Positions 24,917 through 35,231 of a DNA stretch of 64,000 nt are shown here, piece after piece. This stretch comes from UBA2943 sp946534895. GTDB taxonomy: Bacteria > Bacillota > Clostridia > Christensenellales > Aristaeellaceae. How positions within the stretch are numbered: the stretch's first letter is position 1; each line of letters starts with the position of its first letter. A program made the translations under genes and the position numbers. The notes under the pieces were generated by a model that had not been told where the DNA came from, did not search any database, and saw only the letters and a program-made list of their open reading frames with translations. The stretch covers positions 31,743 through 95,742 of the forward strand of contig CAMNDE010000002.1 in assembly GCA_946534895.1 (NCBI GenBank), read 5' to 3'.

Positions 24917-27900
24917 ATGCCTAATTTCAATCGGGATCAGCGTGCCGCCATCGAAGCGGAAAACCCTGATCTGCTGGTAAGTGCGGCAGCAGGATCCGGA
25001 AAAACGACTGTCATGGTGGAGCGGATTGTTCAGAATCTTCTTCGCAATCCGGAACGTCATCTCAATGAAATGCTGGTGATCACCTTTACCCGGGAAGCGG
25101 CACGGTCCATGCGGCGGAAGCTGGAGGAAAGTCTGACCCGTGCGGCTGGGGAAGGGAGCCGGGAAGCTGTGATTGCTCTTGAGGAGATGGAAAGCGCGCA
25201 GATTTCCACGATCCATTCCTTCTGCCGTCAGGTGATTGCAGAAGGTTTCCATATTGTGGACATAGATTCACAGGTCCGTGTCTGCGAAGAGAATGAATCC
25301 GACCGGATGTTTGAGCGCAGTTATTACACGGCAGTGGAACGGCTGTTCGAAAACAGCGACAGTGGACAGTCCGGCGTGGAACGGCAGCTTGTCCGTGCGC
25401 TGATGGCCGATTTTTCGCAGAAGCGGCTTCTGGACAGCTGCCGTGAACTGTACCGGGTTCTTATGGGCATACCGGAGCCCATGCAGCATCTGGAGCAGGC
25501 CATTGAACGGGTGACACTGCCCACGGAAGAACACCCCTGGGCGCAGGAAGTGATGTCATCCGTGCTTCTTGACCTGACCGGCCTGGACCCGCTTCTGGCC
25601 AGAATGGAGCAGAGCGCTGACCGGCCAGACTGTCCGCCAGCGGTTTCGGCCGGACTTGTCCAGGACCGGGCGGCTGTGGACAGTCTGAATCAGGCACTGG
25701 AAGAACTTGGTCCCCATCCGGATATAAAGCACCTGAAGGATCTGTGCAGACAGACGCTGGACCAGATGAAAACCATTACAGCGCGCGGGCTGAATGCGGA
25801 GCAGAAGGAATGGTACGAAGGGTTCAAGAAGCTCCGGGAACAGATGAAGAACAAGCCAAGAGGCATACTGCCCAGGGCCATACAGAATCTGGAAGAGCTG
25901 GAAAATCCTCTGGTGCCGGATGACCACCGGCGGATCCAGCGGCAGCTGCGTGGACTGGAAGCCCTTTTGAAACAGGTCATGATCTGCTTCAGGGAAGAAA
26001 AGCAGCAGGCCAATGTCATGGACTTTTCCGACATGGAGCAGCTCACCTATCAGCTGATGACGGATGAGGAGCATCCGGAAGTGCGTCAGAGCATGACGGA
26101 ACGCTACCGTGAGATCTATGTGGACGAATGTCAGGATGTGTCTGCCATTCAGGATGCGATCATTCAGTCTCTTCACAGCCACGGAACAAGCCTGTTTCTT
26201 GTGGGCGATATCAAACAGTCCATTTATCGTTTCCGGCATGCGGAACCGGGACTGTTCATGCATTACCGGGACACATTTCTGGATGAAGCGCAGGCGGAAA
26301 AGCGCAGAATCTTTTTCCGCGACAATTACCGCAGTTCAGAGCCTGTGGTGGATGCAGTCAATGCGGTGTTTGAAAACAGCATGGACCGGTCAGTCAATGA
26401 GCTGGACTATGAGACCGGTGATCACCTTGTGGCAAACGTGACCGGCAGGAACGAACCGGTGGAGCTGCTGCTGGTTCGGAAGAACGCGGAGAGCCCGGAA
26501 ACGCGGGATATGCTGGAAGCCCAGTGCAGGATTGTCGCAGAGCGGATACGCGACCTTGTGAGCGAGCCGGGCGGCTTCATGCTCAGGGATATCTGTATTC
26601 TGATGCGGTCCACTTCTGCAGACGCGCCGAAAGTGGTGGACATGCTGAAGCAGATGCACATTCCATGCTTCTATGACGGGGCTCAGAATTATTATGGACT
26701 GACCGAGGTCAGCGCGTTCCTTGCGCTTTTGGGCGTGATTGACAATATTCATCAGGATACGGAACTGATCACGGCGCTGAAGCAGGTGCCATTCTTGTTC
26801 TCGGATCAGGATCTGGCCTGGATCCGTATGCAGGCGCCTGGACAGGGCGTGCCGTTCGCAGAGGCGTTCCTTCTGTGTGCGAGGCGCGGCTCCAGCGATC
26901 TTGACAGACGGTGCAAAGATGTACTGGACCAGGTGGAAACCTGGCAGCTGAATGCTTCCGTTATGCTGCCGTCAGATTTTATATGGAGTCTGATGCGTGA
27001 AACGGGATACTACATGATCTGCGGCGCGTATCCCGACGGACGTCTGCGGCAGGGAAATCTTGATACGCTGTATCAGAAAGCTCTTGACATGCAGAAAAGG
27101 GGCATACTCAAGCTCCGGGATTTTCTTGCGGAAATTCATGAGATTACGCTGCGCGGAGGCGGGGACGGGGATTCACCGAAAGCCATGGGCGAAACGGATA
27201 ACGAAGTCCGGATCATGACCATGCACAAATCAAAAGGTCTTGAATTTCCTGTCGTTTTTCTCATGAACCTGAGCAGAGGGCTCGCCGGCAAGGACAAGGT
27301 TCCGGGTCTGTATGTGGACCTGAGCACGGCAGCCGGACGGAACAGTCTCGGGGTGTACATGCAGGCTGTGAACCGGCATAAGCATACGAAGCGGGATACA
27401 TACGGAAAAACCGCGTTCTCTGTCCGGCGCAAAAAGGATGAACTCTCTGAACAGACAAGGCTTTTGTATGTTGCCATGACCAGAGCCATGGAGAAGCTGT
27501 GTCTTGTCGGCACATTCACAGATGATCAGGTGCTCCAGTGGCGTGAACATGGCAGAAAGCACCGGATATGGGCCAGTGCGAGCATGCTCGATCTTGTGAT
27601 GCCCGCAGTGGATCAGGCGCTGGGTGCACCGGATTACCGGGAAGGCATGGAAATGGATTCCGGACCATGGAAGGCAAAGGTGTACAAGCCGCTTGCCATG
27701 GTGGAGGAGGAGATTGAAAAGCCGGATCATGAAATTCTTCTGAGGATTGCAAGGGCGGAGGCGTCTGAGGGCTGGAAGGAAATGCTGGACCAGTGGAATA
27801 CGTCACGGGGGACTCCACAGGCCGTGCAGACCAGTGTGTCCTCGCTTGTCCGGAATGAGAAGCTTCACGTGCGTTTTGTGTCCGATCATGATCTGACGGA

Positions 27901-28501
27901 AACCATGCGCCAGAAAAGTCAGCCTGAGCCCGTAATGCCGAACTATGTACTGGACCGGGAGGCGACAGTGCCTGAATTTATGGCTGAGCGCACCATGGAC
28001 GCTTCTGAAATCGGCACAGCCAACCATCATGTACTGCATCTGTTTGATCTTGCGCGCATGAAGGAAACCGATGATCTGCTTATGGAAATCCTTCTGCAGA
28101 TCCGTGAAATGGTGTCGGACGGCCGGATTTCTCAGGAAGAGTCAGATGCTGTGAACCCGGATGTAATGGCACGCTTTTTCTCCAGTGACCTGGGACAGCG
28201 CATGCTGAAGGCCGACCTGATCCGCAGGGAATGGCCCTTCCTTATGCGGTTTGAGAATAAGGGGCCTACGCTGATCCAGGGTATTGTGGATGTGCTGTTT
28301 CAAGAGGGCGACCATCTGGTGATCCTTGACTATAAGACAGACCATGTTACCCGGGCAAACGTGATGGTGCCAAAGCATCAGAGTCAGCTGAACTGGTACA
28401 GAATGGCCGTGGAGGCACTGACCGGACTGCCGGTAAGCGCCATGTATCTGGTTGCTCTGCGTGATGGAAGCTGTCTGGAAGTTCCGCGAATCGATCCTTG
28501 A
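24917..28501 (+). CDS. addA: AddA: helicase-nuclease subunit of the AddAB recombination enzyme
   Basis: AddA is the UvrD-like helicase with a RecB-type nuclease that, with AddB, resects double-strand breaks. This 1194-residue protein has the Q motif NRDQRAAI, Walker A SAAAGSGKTT (Lys29), the Walker B region YVDECQDVS, motif IV/V segment MTMHKSKGLEFPVVFLM and motif VI LLYVAMTRAMEKL. The C-terminal nuclease keeps VDVLF then ILDYKTD, with Asp1138 and Lys1140. The walker B box has Cys where Phe is common, a mild variant. Start at 24917 has AAAGGAG upstream. Its partner addB is encoded convergently just after the terminator, not upstream in an operon as usual. Confidence 0.95.
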   Translation: MPNFNRDQRAAIEAENPDLLVSAAAGSGKTTVMVERIVQNLLRNPERHLNEMLVITFTREAARSMRRKLEESLTRAAGEGSREAVIALEEMESAQISTIHSFCRQVIAEGFHIVDIDSQVRVCEENESDRMFERSYYTAVERLFENSDSGQSGVERQLVRALMADFSQKRLLDSCRELYRVLMGIPEPMQHLEQAIERVTLPTEEHPWAQEVMSSVLLDLTGLDPLLARMEQSADRPDCPPAVSAGLVQDRAAVDSLNQALEELGPHPDIKHLKDLCRQTLDQMKTITARGLNAEQKEWYEGFKKLREQMKNKPRGILPRAIQNLEELENPLVPDDHRRIQRQLRGLEALLKQVMICFREEKQQANVMDFSDMEQLTYQLMTDEEHPEVRQSMTERYREIYVDECQDVSAIQDAIIQSLHSHGTSLFLVGDIKQSIYRFRHAEPGLFMHYRDTFLDEAQAEKRRIFFRDNYRSSEPVVDAVNAVFENSMDRSVNELDYETGDHLVANVTGRNEPVELLLVRKNAESPETRDMLEAQCRIVAERIRDLVSEPGGFMLRDICILMRSTSADAPKVVDMLKQMHIPCFYDGAQNYYGLTEVSAFLALLGVIDNIHQDTELITALKQVPFLFSDQDLAWIRMQAPGQGVPFAEAFLLCARRGSSDLDRRCKDVLDQVETWQLNASVMLPSDFIWSLMRETGYYMICGAYPDGRLRQGNLDTLYQKALDMQKRGILKLRDFLAEIHEITLRGGGDGDSPKAMGETDNEVRIMTMHKSKGLEFPVVFLMNLSRGLAGKDKVPGLYVDLSTAAGRNSLGVYMQAVNRHKHTKRDTYGKTAFSVRRKKDELSEQTRLLYVAMTRAMEKLCLVGTFTDDQVLQWREHGRKHRIWASASMLDLVMPAVDQALGAPDYREGMEMDSGPWKAKVYKPLAMVEEEIEKPDHEILLRIARAEASEGWKEMLDQWNTSRGTPQAVQTSVSSLVRNEKLHVRFVSDHDLTETMRQKSQPEPVMPNYVLDREATVPEFMAERTMDASEIGTANHHVLHLFDLARMKETDDLLMEILLQIREMVSDGRISQEESDAVNPDVMARFFSSDLGQRMLKADLIRREWPFLMRFENKGPTLIQGIVDVLFQEGDHLVILDYKTDHVTRANVMVPKHQSQLNWYRMAVEALTGLPVSAMYLVALRDGSCLEVPRIDP

Positions 28502-28519
28502 AGACAATCCTATATATGG

Positions 28520-28553
28520 AAACAGGAGCCTGCCGGGCGGCAGGCTCCTGTTT
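28520..28553. terminator. bidirectional terminator between addA and addB
   Basis: A perfect 15-bp stem (28520-28534 with 28539-28553) separates the two convergent genes; its right arm overlaps the first bases of the addB stop codon. Confidence 0.88.
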
Positions 28554-31500
28554 ATCTGGAGGCAAGTTCTTTCACGCGGTCTCCCTGCCGCGGGTCGAAC
28601 CCGCAGGCAGCCTGATAAAGACAGTAGGTACATGGGGCACCGCGGCTTCCTTCCACCGGCTGTACATCGATGATGCCGCTGCGGATTTCTTCGGACAGAC
28701 GGGTGGCGATTTCCCGCGCCTGCTCGATCCTGCGGTCCATTTCCTCCTGGGAGACCATGCGCACAACCGCGCTTTCGCCGTGACCTGCGCGTGTCTTGGC
28801 CGGGCCCATGGCGTCAGCAATCTCCGGAAGATCAAGCATGATGCCGGAAAGACGCATTTCATGGAGCGTGGATGCGGTGATGGTGTCCGTATCAGCATCC
28901 GGCGCATTGATCAGGGGATCGCAGACCTGCTGATAGAGACCGCCTGCGGGACGGACATTCTGCATGCCGTCGCGGACTGCGGAAAGGTACAGCGGGAGCT
29001 GCAGCTGCAGACCGTAGGTCAGGTCCGGATCATACAGGTTATGCTCGGAGCGCTTGTAGTCCAGTACCCGGGCATAGGTGGTTCCGCCTTCATCCGTATA
29101 CAGGTCCAGACGGTCGATTTTTCCGCTCAGCGTCAGCTGTGTTCCGTCGGAGAGGGTGAGCAGGACACCTGGGAGCTTCAGCATTTGTCCGTCTTCATCA
29201 GGGGCAAGTCCGAAAACGACTTCCATGCCGTTGGGGACGAAACGCGACTGCTGAAGGGAACGGGTGATTTCCCAGGCAGTCCGGCGGACATTGCCGACCA
29301 TTTCCATGGCCTGGTATCGATGCGCCTCATCGGCGTTGAGCGGTCCGGAAGACCATGCAGCCTTCTCACGGACCAGAATGCGGTTCAGCACAGCCTGGAT
29401 CTGGGCATCGGAAAGGTTCGGCCAGTCCGGATGCCTCATGACCTCTGTCATGTACTGCTGGAGAACGCTGTGATAGAAATTTCCCTCGGCATCCGGGGTA
29501 AACATGAATTCACGCCGGATCTGAGGCCTCAGACCATAGGTAATAAAATGTCGATAGGGACAGGAAGCGAACTGTTCAAGACGCGAAATGCTTGTGCTTC
29601 CGGCAAGATACAGGGCAGTGGCTGTCTCATGGCTGAGTACGGGCGGGGTGCGCTGCTGTGTCAGTCCCCGGATGATCTGATCGAGGATCGGCCGGTATGC
29701 GGGGCTGTGGAAAAGACCGGCAAAGGCTTTCTGCCATACGACGGTATCCGGATTTGGTCTGCCGTCCGGGGAATGCGCGAGCGGATCGAGGAATGGACCG
29801 CCGGATTCACGGACACTTCTGAGACGGAGCGCAATCTGCTCCAGAGCCAGGGAAGGCGCGACCGGCATCAGGGGAATCTCGGAGATGGATTCCGTGGAAG
29901 CGCTTTTCGACAGGAGTTCGCGTATCGTGGTATAGATATTCCCGGGGTACATGATGCTCCCGTCGGGACGGGCTGCGGAACAGGTGACCAGCAGGCCGTC
30001 GGTTGCCTGGCATAGCGCCTGGTAGATGCCCTGAAGATTGCGGGCGTTCTGTTCCTGAAGCGTCATGCCTACGGGACTGTGAATGAAGTCGGACAGGGAG
30101 CGGCGTTCTCCCGGGGTGAACAGATCGGATTCGCTTTCGCTTCTGCTGTCCTGAAGTCCCATAATGACCATTCTGCGCGCGGGGCGGGAGATCAGCATGC
30201 CCGGGGACGCGATCTGTACACAGTGTACCTGCTGGGGAATGGACTTGATGAACATGCCGGTCATGGCCGATTCCATCATGGCGACCAGATCACTCAGCGA
30301 TACATGCCGGTCATGAATCAGAAGGGACAGCTGGGTGAGAAGATCATTGCACGCGTCCCAGACCTGGCGGTTCTGGTCAGCAGCAAGCAGAAGGCCTTTT
30401 TGCTGCAGCTCATCACCGCGCTGCAGAAGCTTGTCATAGGCGCCGGTATTGACCATGGTATGGTAGATGGCTTCTGCTGCCTGCGTGGCGCTGCAGGATC
30501 GCCGGGCCAGCTGATTCCGGAGTGCTTCCAGCGGCTCAGTGATGCGCCGGCGCAGTTTTTCCAGGCGCTCCAGATCAGGAGAGGTGCGTCCTTTCCGGTC
30601 TGTCACGGGAATGGGATTCAGCCAGCGCTTTCGGTCGAGACCGAAGGAAAAGGCATGGTTTTCAAGAAGCATGGATTCTTCCCGGGTCAGCGGCGCGCAT
30701 CCGGAGCGGATCAGCCGCAGCATATCCTGTTTCAGGAATCCAAGACATGCAGCGCGGATGGTGGAAAGAAAATAGACCGCATAATCATTGGCCAGAAGCG
30801 GGAGGCCCTGGTGCACAGACACCGGGATGCCTGTGTTTTCCAGTACCAGGGGCAGAAGGGACGGCAGCGTATCCGCTTCACAGAAGGTGATGCGGATGTC
30901 ATCCCAGGCTATCCCGTCACGATGCCAGGCGTGCAGCCGCTGCGCCACATGGACGCATTCCATGTAGGACGAGCGGGCAAAGAAGGTCTCCACGCAGCTC
31001 AGGTCCGGAACGGTCTGAGGGCGCATGGGCGAAAACAGCTGCTTTTCCAGCCACTGGAGTCCCGGGCTTCTGGAATCCTCGGCGGGTGCGAAGTGGATCT
31101 GCCGGATCCGGACGCCGGCCTGACTCAGACGTGCGCGCAGGGCGCTGAGCGAAGTCATGGTAGCGGAAAAGATCCGGCTGTCAGGTGCCTGCTCGTCTGT
31201 GATCAGGCCCAGCGTCACGGAGGCGGCGGTTCCGGAAGCGGATATGAGAAGACTGGTAAGGTGCAGGTTTATGGTATCAAATCCACAGAGGATGATGTGG
31301 GCACCGGAAAGAAAACGGCTTTGCTCGAGCCTGGGCATAAGGCTGGCCCAGCGCTGGTTTTCATCCTCAAATCTGCCGGTAATAAAGGAGGTATACGCAT
31401 CCCAGATGCCGGCGAGATCGTGGAGCTTGCGCGTAGTGGCCGGGGATGTTGTTCTGGAAGCGGACAGGAGCTGGTCCGGCGAATACCCGGCGTCTTCCAG

Positions 31501-31911
31501 CTCATCCAGTTCTTCGACAAGTCTCACAGGCAGGGAAGTCTGTCTGGCGGCGCGATGGAAATACTGGAGCTGCCCTTTTTCCAGGAGATCGGGCAGCAGC
31601 TGTCCGATCACCATGCTGCGTCCGGTTTCGCTGATGGGGGCAAGCCGGGTTCTGCCGACCATCTCCTCCGCCAGGGTGCGGAAATCGTCCGGTGACAGAA
31701 CGCGGAGCTCAAAAGCGCCATGCATGAGCTGCGCATCCATCAGGGACTGCGTGATGGAGTGCGTGGTGGACGAAGGTGCGATGATGTAAACGGGATCATG
31801 AAAGATCCCTTCCCGGGAATCCAGCTTTTCCTTTACCGTCTGCGTGAGCCAGGTCATGAAAGCCGGGCCGCGCATGGTGAAAAGATCAATGGTGCGAAAC
31901 TTGCTTGGCAT
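28552..31911 (-). CDS. addB: AddB: nuclease subunit with Fe-S cluster
   Basis: AddB partners AddA and supplies the second nuclease and Chi recognition. The 1119-residue product carries the cluster cysteines in the AddB pattern: Cys784 (ASCPYRHF) and Cys1094, Cys1097, Cys1103 (CTYCLYQAAC), a spacing of x2 and x5 as in Bacillus. The nuclease strand GKIDRLDLY and VLDYKRSEH (Asp, Lys) are intact. In contrast, the N-terminal Walker A loop of many AddBs is missing: the equivalent place reads LFTMRGPAFMTWL with no GxGKT. AddB nucleotide binding is therefore probably lost. The start at 31911 has GGAGG upstream. Confidence 0.93.
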   Translation of the reverse strand: MPSKFRTIDLFTMRGPAFMTWLTQTVKEKLDSREGIFHDPVYIIAPSSTTHSITQSLMDAQLMHGAFELRVLSPDDFRTLAEEMVGRTRLAPISETGRSMVIGQLLPDLLEKGQLQYFHRAARQTSLPVRLVEELDELEDAGYSPDQLLSASRTTSPATTRKLHDLAGIWDAYTSFITGRFEDENQRWASLMPRLEQSRFLSGAHIILCGFDTINLHLTSLLISASGTAASVTLGLITDEQAPDSRIFSATMTSLSALRARLSQAGVRIRQIHFAPAEDSRSPGLQWLEKQLFSPMRPQTVPDLSCVETFFARSSYMECVHVAQRLHAWHRDGIAWDDIRITFCEADTLPSLLPLVLENTGIPVSVHQGLPLLANDYAVYFLSTIRAACLGFLKQDMLRLIRSGCAPLTREESMLLENHAFSFGLDRKRWLNPIPVTDRKGRTSPDLERLEKLRRRITEPLEALRNQLARRSCSATQAAEAIYHTMVNTGAYDKLLQRGDELQQKGLLLAADQNRQVWDACNDLLTQLSLLIHDRHVSLSDLVAMMESAMTGMFIKSIPQQVHCVQIASPGMLISRPARRMVIMGLQDSRSESESDLFTPGERRSLSDFIHSPVGMTLQEQNARNLQGIYQALCQATDGLLVTCSAARPDGSIMYPGNIYTTIRELLSKSASTESISEIPLMPVAPSLALEQIALRLRSVRESGGPFLDPLAHSPDGRPNPDTVVWQKAFAGLFHSPAYRPILDQIIRGLTQQRTPPVLSHETATALYLAGSTSISRLEQFASCPYRHFITYGLRPQIRREFMFTPDAEGNFYHSVLQQYMTEVMRHPDWPNLSDAQIQAVLNRILVREKAAWSSGPLNADEAHRYQAMEMVGNVRRTAWEITRSLQQSRFVPNGMEVVFGLAPDEDGQMLKLPGVLLTLSDGTQLTLSGKIDRLDLYTDEGGTTYARVLDYKRSEHNLYDPDLTYGLQLQLPLYLSAVRDGMQNVRPAGGLYQQVCDPLINAPDADTDTITASTLHEMRLSGIMLDLPEIADAMGPAKTRAGHGESAVVRMVSQEEMDRRIEQAREIATRLSEEIRSGIIDVQPVEGSRGAPCTYCLYQAACGFDPRQGDRVKELASR

Positions 31912-31972
31912 AGATTCCTCCGAAAAAGGTCCGGCAGCTTGTACCGGACTTTCATGGGATTCAATGTGCGGA

Positions 31973-33052
31973 CTATTTCAGGAAGGACTGAGCTTCTGTG
32001 TCGGTAAGCGGCGCAGGGCGTTCCGGTCTGGAAAGAATATCGATGAACCTGCGCTCTTTTCCGGAGGTGAGCATGCCTTCCAGAACTTCGAGCACATGGC
32101 AGGCCAGTTCCTGACTGGCGCGCGGAGCCCGGTTTTCAGCAATGGCATGGATCATGTCAGACAGGCCGAGACCGCGTTCATTCTGGACCAGGGGACTGGT
32201 GATCGGGATGGTTTCAGCCTGATCCGGAGTTTTTCCGGCAGGCAGGAAGGTCAGCGTGCCGCTGAACATGTTGGCATTGTCCAGGAACAGAATGCCCTTG
32301 GTGCCGAGAATGGCGAAATCAGCGATATCATGGCCGATGGAATCGGCGTTGATCTGGAAGGTGCCGGTCACACCGCTGGCCAGTTCGAGTACGCCGCTCA
32401 GTTCACTTTCGTTGGGATTATGAAGCGGAGTGCCTTCATGCGTGAAATCCTGGAACGGATTCCGGGAAAGCGCCGCACAGCTGGCCACCGGGCCGAGAAT
32501 GGACACAAGAGCTGTCATATAGTAGACAGCATAGTCGAGCGTGACGCCGGCTCCCTCCTCGAGGAGGAACGTGAAGCGGGGAAGAAGCCACATGTTGTCA
32601 CGGGTTGCACAGACCTTGAAGGATGTAACCGTGCCCAGTATGCCGGAATCCACAAGCTCGCGGGCCTTCTGGAACAGTCCGCCCAGGAAGGTGTCCGGGG
32701 CTGACCCGAGACAGAGTCCCCTGGAGCGGGAAAGTTCCAGCAGTTCTTTTGCGCTGCTCAGGCTGTCCGTCAGGGTTTTTTCCGTGTACACATGCTTTCC
32801 GGCCAGCAGACTGCGCCGGATCAGGTCGTAGTGGCTTCCCACCGGTGTGAGGATCAGTGTGGCTTCCACATCGGGGTTGCTCAGCATCTCATCCACAGTG
32901 CAGGCTTTCAGGCCGTATTCTGCGGCTTTTTTTGCTGCATGCTCCGGATGGGCACTTGCAATGCAGACAATGTCAGCACCCTGGTAGCGGGTGAGGAGAT
33001 TGTCGAGATAAATGCCGCTGATCTTGCCGGTGCCGATAACTCCAAGTCGCAT
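31973..33052 (-). CDS. Gfo/Idh/MocA family oxidoreductase
   Basis: A 359-residue NAD(P)-dependent dehydrogenase. It has the N-terminal Rossmann motif GVIGTGKISGIYLDNL, the conserved EK motif region GKHVYTEKTL (Lys of the catalytic site) at about residue 95, and the C-terminal beta-sheet domain. The substrate is typically a sugar, inositol or sugar-derived polyol and cannot be fixed here. The start at 33052 has AAAGGAG; a longer in-frame start at 33157 lacks a proper site. It lies 61 bp upstream (in the transcript sense, after a short gap) of addB's start and could be co-transcribed with it. Confidence 0.9.
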   Translation of the reverse strand: MRLGVIGTGKISGIYLDNLLTRYQGADIVCIASAHPEHAAKKAAEYGLKACTVDEMLSNPDVEATLILTPVGSHYDLIRRSLLAGKHVYTEKTLTDSLSSAKELLELSRSRGLCLGSAPDTFLGGLFQKARELVDSGILGTVTSFKVCATRDNMWLLPRFTFLLEEGAGVTLDYAVYYMTALVSILGPVASCAALSRNPFQDFTHEGTPLHNPNESELSGVLELASGVTGTFQINADSIGHDIADFAILGTKGILFLDNANMFSGTLTFLPAGKTPDQAETIPITSPLVQNERGLGLSDMIHAIAENRAPRASQELACHVLEVLEGMLTSGKERRFIDILSRPERPAPLTDTEAQSFLK

Positions 33053-33160
33053 AGAAATCTCCTTTCCATATTCGAAAGATGGTGAGTCTGCACGGAATGA
33101 ATGCGTGCAGTGCATGATTGGATGGGACATATCAGGACAGCCAGGCGCGTGAAACACACT

Positions 33161-33688
33161 TTATTCGCGGATGCTGACCGGAATCAGAAGCTCGCGTATG
33201 GCATTCAGGGAAGGGTTTTCCCGGATCAGAGCGGAGATGGAACGTGCCTGGCTTCCGGACTGCCGGGATTGCTGATAGTACTCAGTGAGCAGTTTCATGT
33301 TGTAGATGCATCCGCGGTAGCAGGTGCGCTGCAGAAAGCGGGGCACACGCTCGATGGACAGGGCGAAGCGCGAGGAGCCGAGCCGCAGCAGTTCCTGATT
33401 CAGGCGGTCCACCTCCGCCTGAAGCCTTGCGTATGACAGGTGCCAGAAGAATGCACGGTACGTGCGGTATCCGAGCACAAGCACGCACCAGGGCAGAATG
33501 CGCCGGACAAGCGGCGGAAGCAGGAAATAGATCTGGGTCAGCATACATAACAGAACAAGGGCCAGAAGCGCCATTTCAATGCGGAGCTGCATGTCTCCCG
33601 GCATGCGGACAATGCCGACGTCCAGGGGAGAAAAACGGCGGTATGGATTGTCGTGGTCCATGCCAACGATATAAAAAGGTTCACGCAT
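33161..33688 (-). CDS. small membrane protein of unknown function
   Basis: The 175-residue protein has a hydrophilic N-terminus (MREPFYIVGMDHDNPYRRFSPLD), two hydrophobic helices at about 33-50 and 55-75, then a soluble helical region rich in Arg and Gln. I do not recognise it; related Clostridia proteins are described only as conserved hypothetical. The start at 33688 has GAGG about 7 bases upstream; ATG 33706 would overlap the C69 gene stop. It follows the C69 dipeptidase by 7 bp, so the two are one transcription unit. Confidence 0.68.
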   Translation of the reverse strand: MREPFYIVGMDHDNPYRRFSPLDVGIVRMPGDMQLRIEMALLALVLLCMLTQIYFLLPPLVRRILPWCVLVLGYRTYRAFFWHLSYARLQAEVDRLNQELLRLGSSRFALSIERVPRFLQRTCYRGCIYNMKLLTEYYQQSRQSGSQARSISALIRENPSLNAIRELLIPVSIRE

Positions 33689-33695
33689 AGATGCC

Positions 33696-35183
33696 TCACA
33701 GGTCATTCATGGAGAATGCACAGAGCATGTTTTCGGATGCGGTCTGCATCACTTTCTGGAGCAGCGCATCGGTTTCCTTCTGTACCACTACGGCGATCTC
33801 ACGGTTAGCCTGTTCGCAGAAGCTCTGCGGGTTTTCAGGAACCAGGCGGAGATAACCGCGGTCGTGACGCAGAAGCACGGCACGACACAGGGCCGGGAGC
33901 TGGTTCTGGTAATGCAGAAAATCGGCACGGGTCACGTGATAATGCGCATCTCCCATCACGGCCAGGATACGGTTGGCCCAGTAAAAGGAGTCTGTGTCGA
34001 CTTTTTCCGCAGTGCAGCTGAAGTAGTGCGGGGTGGAAGAAATGTTTGTGTACAGAGGTACCAGGGCGTTGAAAATGTTGCAGCCCATGGCTATCCATTC
34101 AATGCTCCGGATTTCTTCCGGAAGGTCAGGCCGGATCTGGGTCACGGACAGAAAATTATTCCGGTTGATGCCGATCGGACGGTAGGGAGGCCGGTCTCCT
34201 TCCGGGCGGCGGGCATAGGGATCGTATGGTGTGAGTTCATAGTGATCCGAAAGCACGCGCTTGATATCTTCCACCGAGATACGCCATTCCGGCTTGCGCA
34301 GAAAAGGAAGCGTCAGACTGGTGGGCTGATAGTCCGGATCCGTTCCGTCCCAGGGTCCGGCATGCGGATTGAGGTAGCGCTGTACGGCCCATGCACGCGG
34401 TGTGTTGTACCGCTGATCCTTTTCCGACTGGGTGCCGAACACGCGTCTCGGCTGAATGACAGGATGGGCGGGATCCATGGCCGGATTGAGATGGTGGACG
34501 CGGATAAACTCAATCAGGTCCTGGGAGCACATGTGTTCCCACTGCTCGCCGAACGCATCCGAGAAGTCAAAGGTGTCCATGCTCAGCTGATTCGGCACGA
34601 CGGCATAGCAGTCATCCGGGATTTTTCTTGCGATCCAGTGATGGCCGCCGATGGTTTCCATCCACCAGATTTCGCCGGCATCCTGAAAGGCGATGCCGTT
34701 CATCTCATAGGTGCCGAGGGATTCGAGCAGATGCCCGAGACGGAGGACACCTTCCCGGGCGGAATGGATGTAAGGGAGCACCAGTGTGACCATGTCCTCT
34801 TCGCCGATGCCGCCAGGCGTTTCCGGGAGCCCGTCATGGGCCGGCTGATAGACCACCAGCGGGTCGCCGCTGAGTACCCGGCTGTTGCTGGCAATGGTTT
34901 CGGTGGCCGTCATGCTCACGTTTTCAGCATTGACACCGGCCGCTCCCCAGATTCCGCGGTGCGGCAGAGCATTGGGCATGCAAGTGTAGCGGAGCGGCTT
35001 TTCCGGAAGATCCACAGTGAAATGGGAAAGGACGGAGTGATAAACCCGGGGCTGCTGCGACGGCAGTACCACGGTGAATTTTTTGGGGATGAACTGACCT
35101 GACGGCGCATCTTCGTTGCGTGCGATCATGGTTGAGCCGTCAAAGCTTGCTTTTTTTCCCACCAGAAGGGTTGTGCAGGGCAT
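33696..35183 (-). CDS. C69 family dipeptidase (PepD-like)
   Basis: This 495-residue Ntn-type hydrolase belongs to peptidase family C69. The nucleophile Cys follows only two residues (MPCTTLLVGKKASFDGSTMIARNEDA), so N-terminal trimming would expose Cys3. The body has conserved DAGEIWWMETIGGHHW and WVAQRV-like regions. Such dipeptidases take N-terminal dipeptides from peptides in the cytosol. The start at 35183 is preceded by AGGAGG. Length is normal for the family. An extended -10 promoter lies upstream. Confidence 0.9.
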   Translation of the reverse strand: MPCTTLLVGKKASFDGSTMIARNEDAPSGQFIPKKFTVVLPSQQPRVYHSVLSHFTVDLPEKPLRYTCMPNALPHRGIWGAAGVNAENVSMTATETIASNSRVLSGDPLVVYQPAHDGLPETPGGIGEEDMVTLVLPYIHSAREGVLRLGHLLESLGTYEMNGIAFQDAGEIWWMETIGGHHWIARKIPDDCYAVVPNQLSMDTFDFSDAFGEQWEHMCSQDLIEFIRVHHLNPAMDPAHPVIQPRRVFGTQSEKDQRYNTPRAWAVQRYLNPHAGPWDGTDPDYQPTSLTLPFLRKPEWRISVEDIKRVLSDHYELTPYDPYARRPEGDRPPYRPIGINRNNFLSVTQIRPDLPEEIRSIEWIAMGCNIFNALVPLYTNISSTPHYFSCTAEKVDTDSFYWANRILAVMGDAHYHVTRADFLHYQNQLPALCRAVLLRHDRGYLRLVPENPQSFCEQANREIAVVVQKETDALLQKVMQTASENMLCAFSMNDL

Positions 35184-35222
35184 GGAGAAGGAAGCCTCCT
35201 TTCATGGGTTGTCTGTGTCTGA

Positions 35223-35231
35223 ATTATACCA
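35223..35231 (-). promoter_or_regulatory. extended -10 element for the C69 gene
   Basis: On the minus strand TATAAT (35228-35223) is preceded directly by TGG (35231-35229). The -35 region is poor, as expected for an extended -10 promoter. The leader would be about 33 bases. Confidence 0.55.

Noticed and set aside
28498..31695. Two long plus-strand frames across addB
   Set aside because: Both are antisense to a gene with conserved nuclease and Fe-S motifs.
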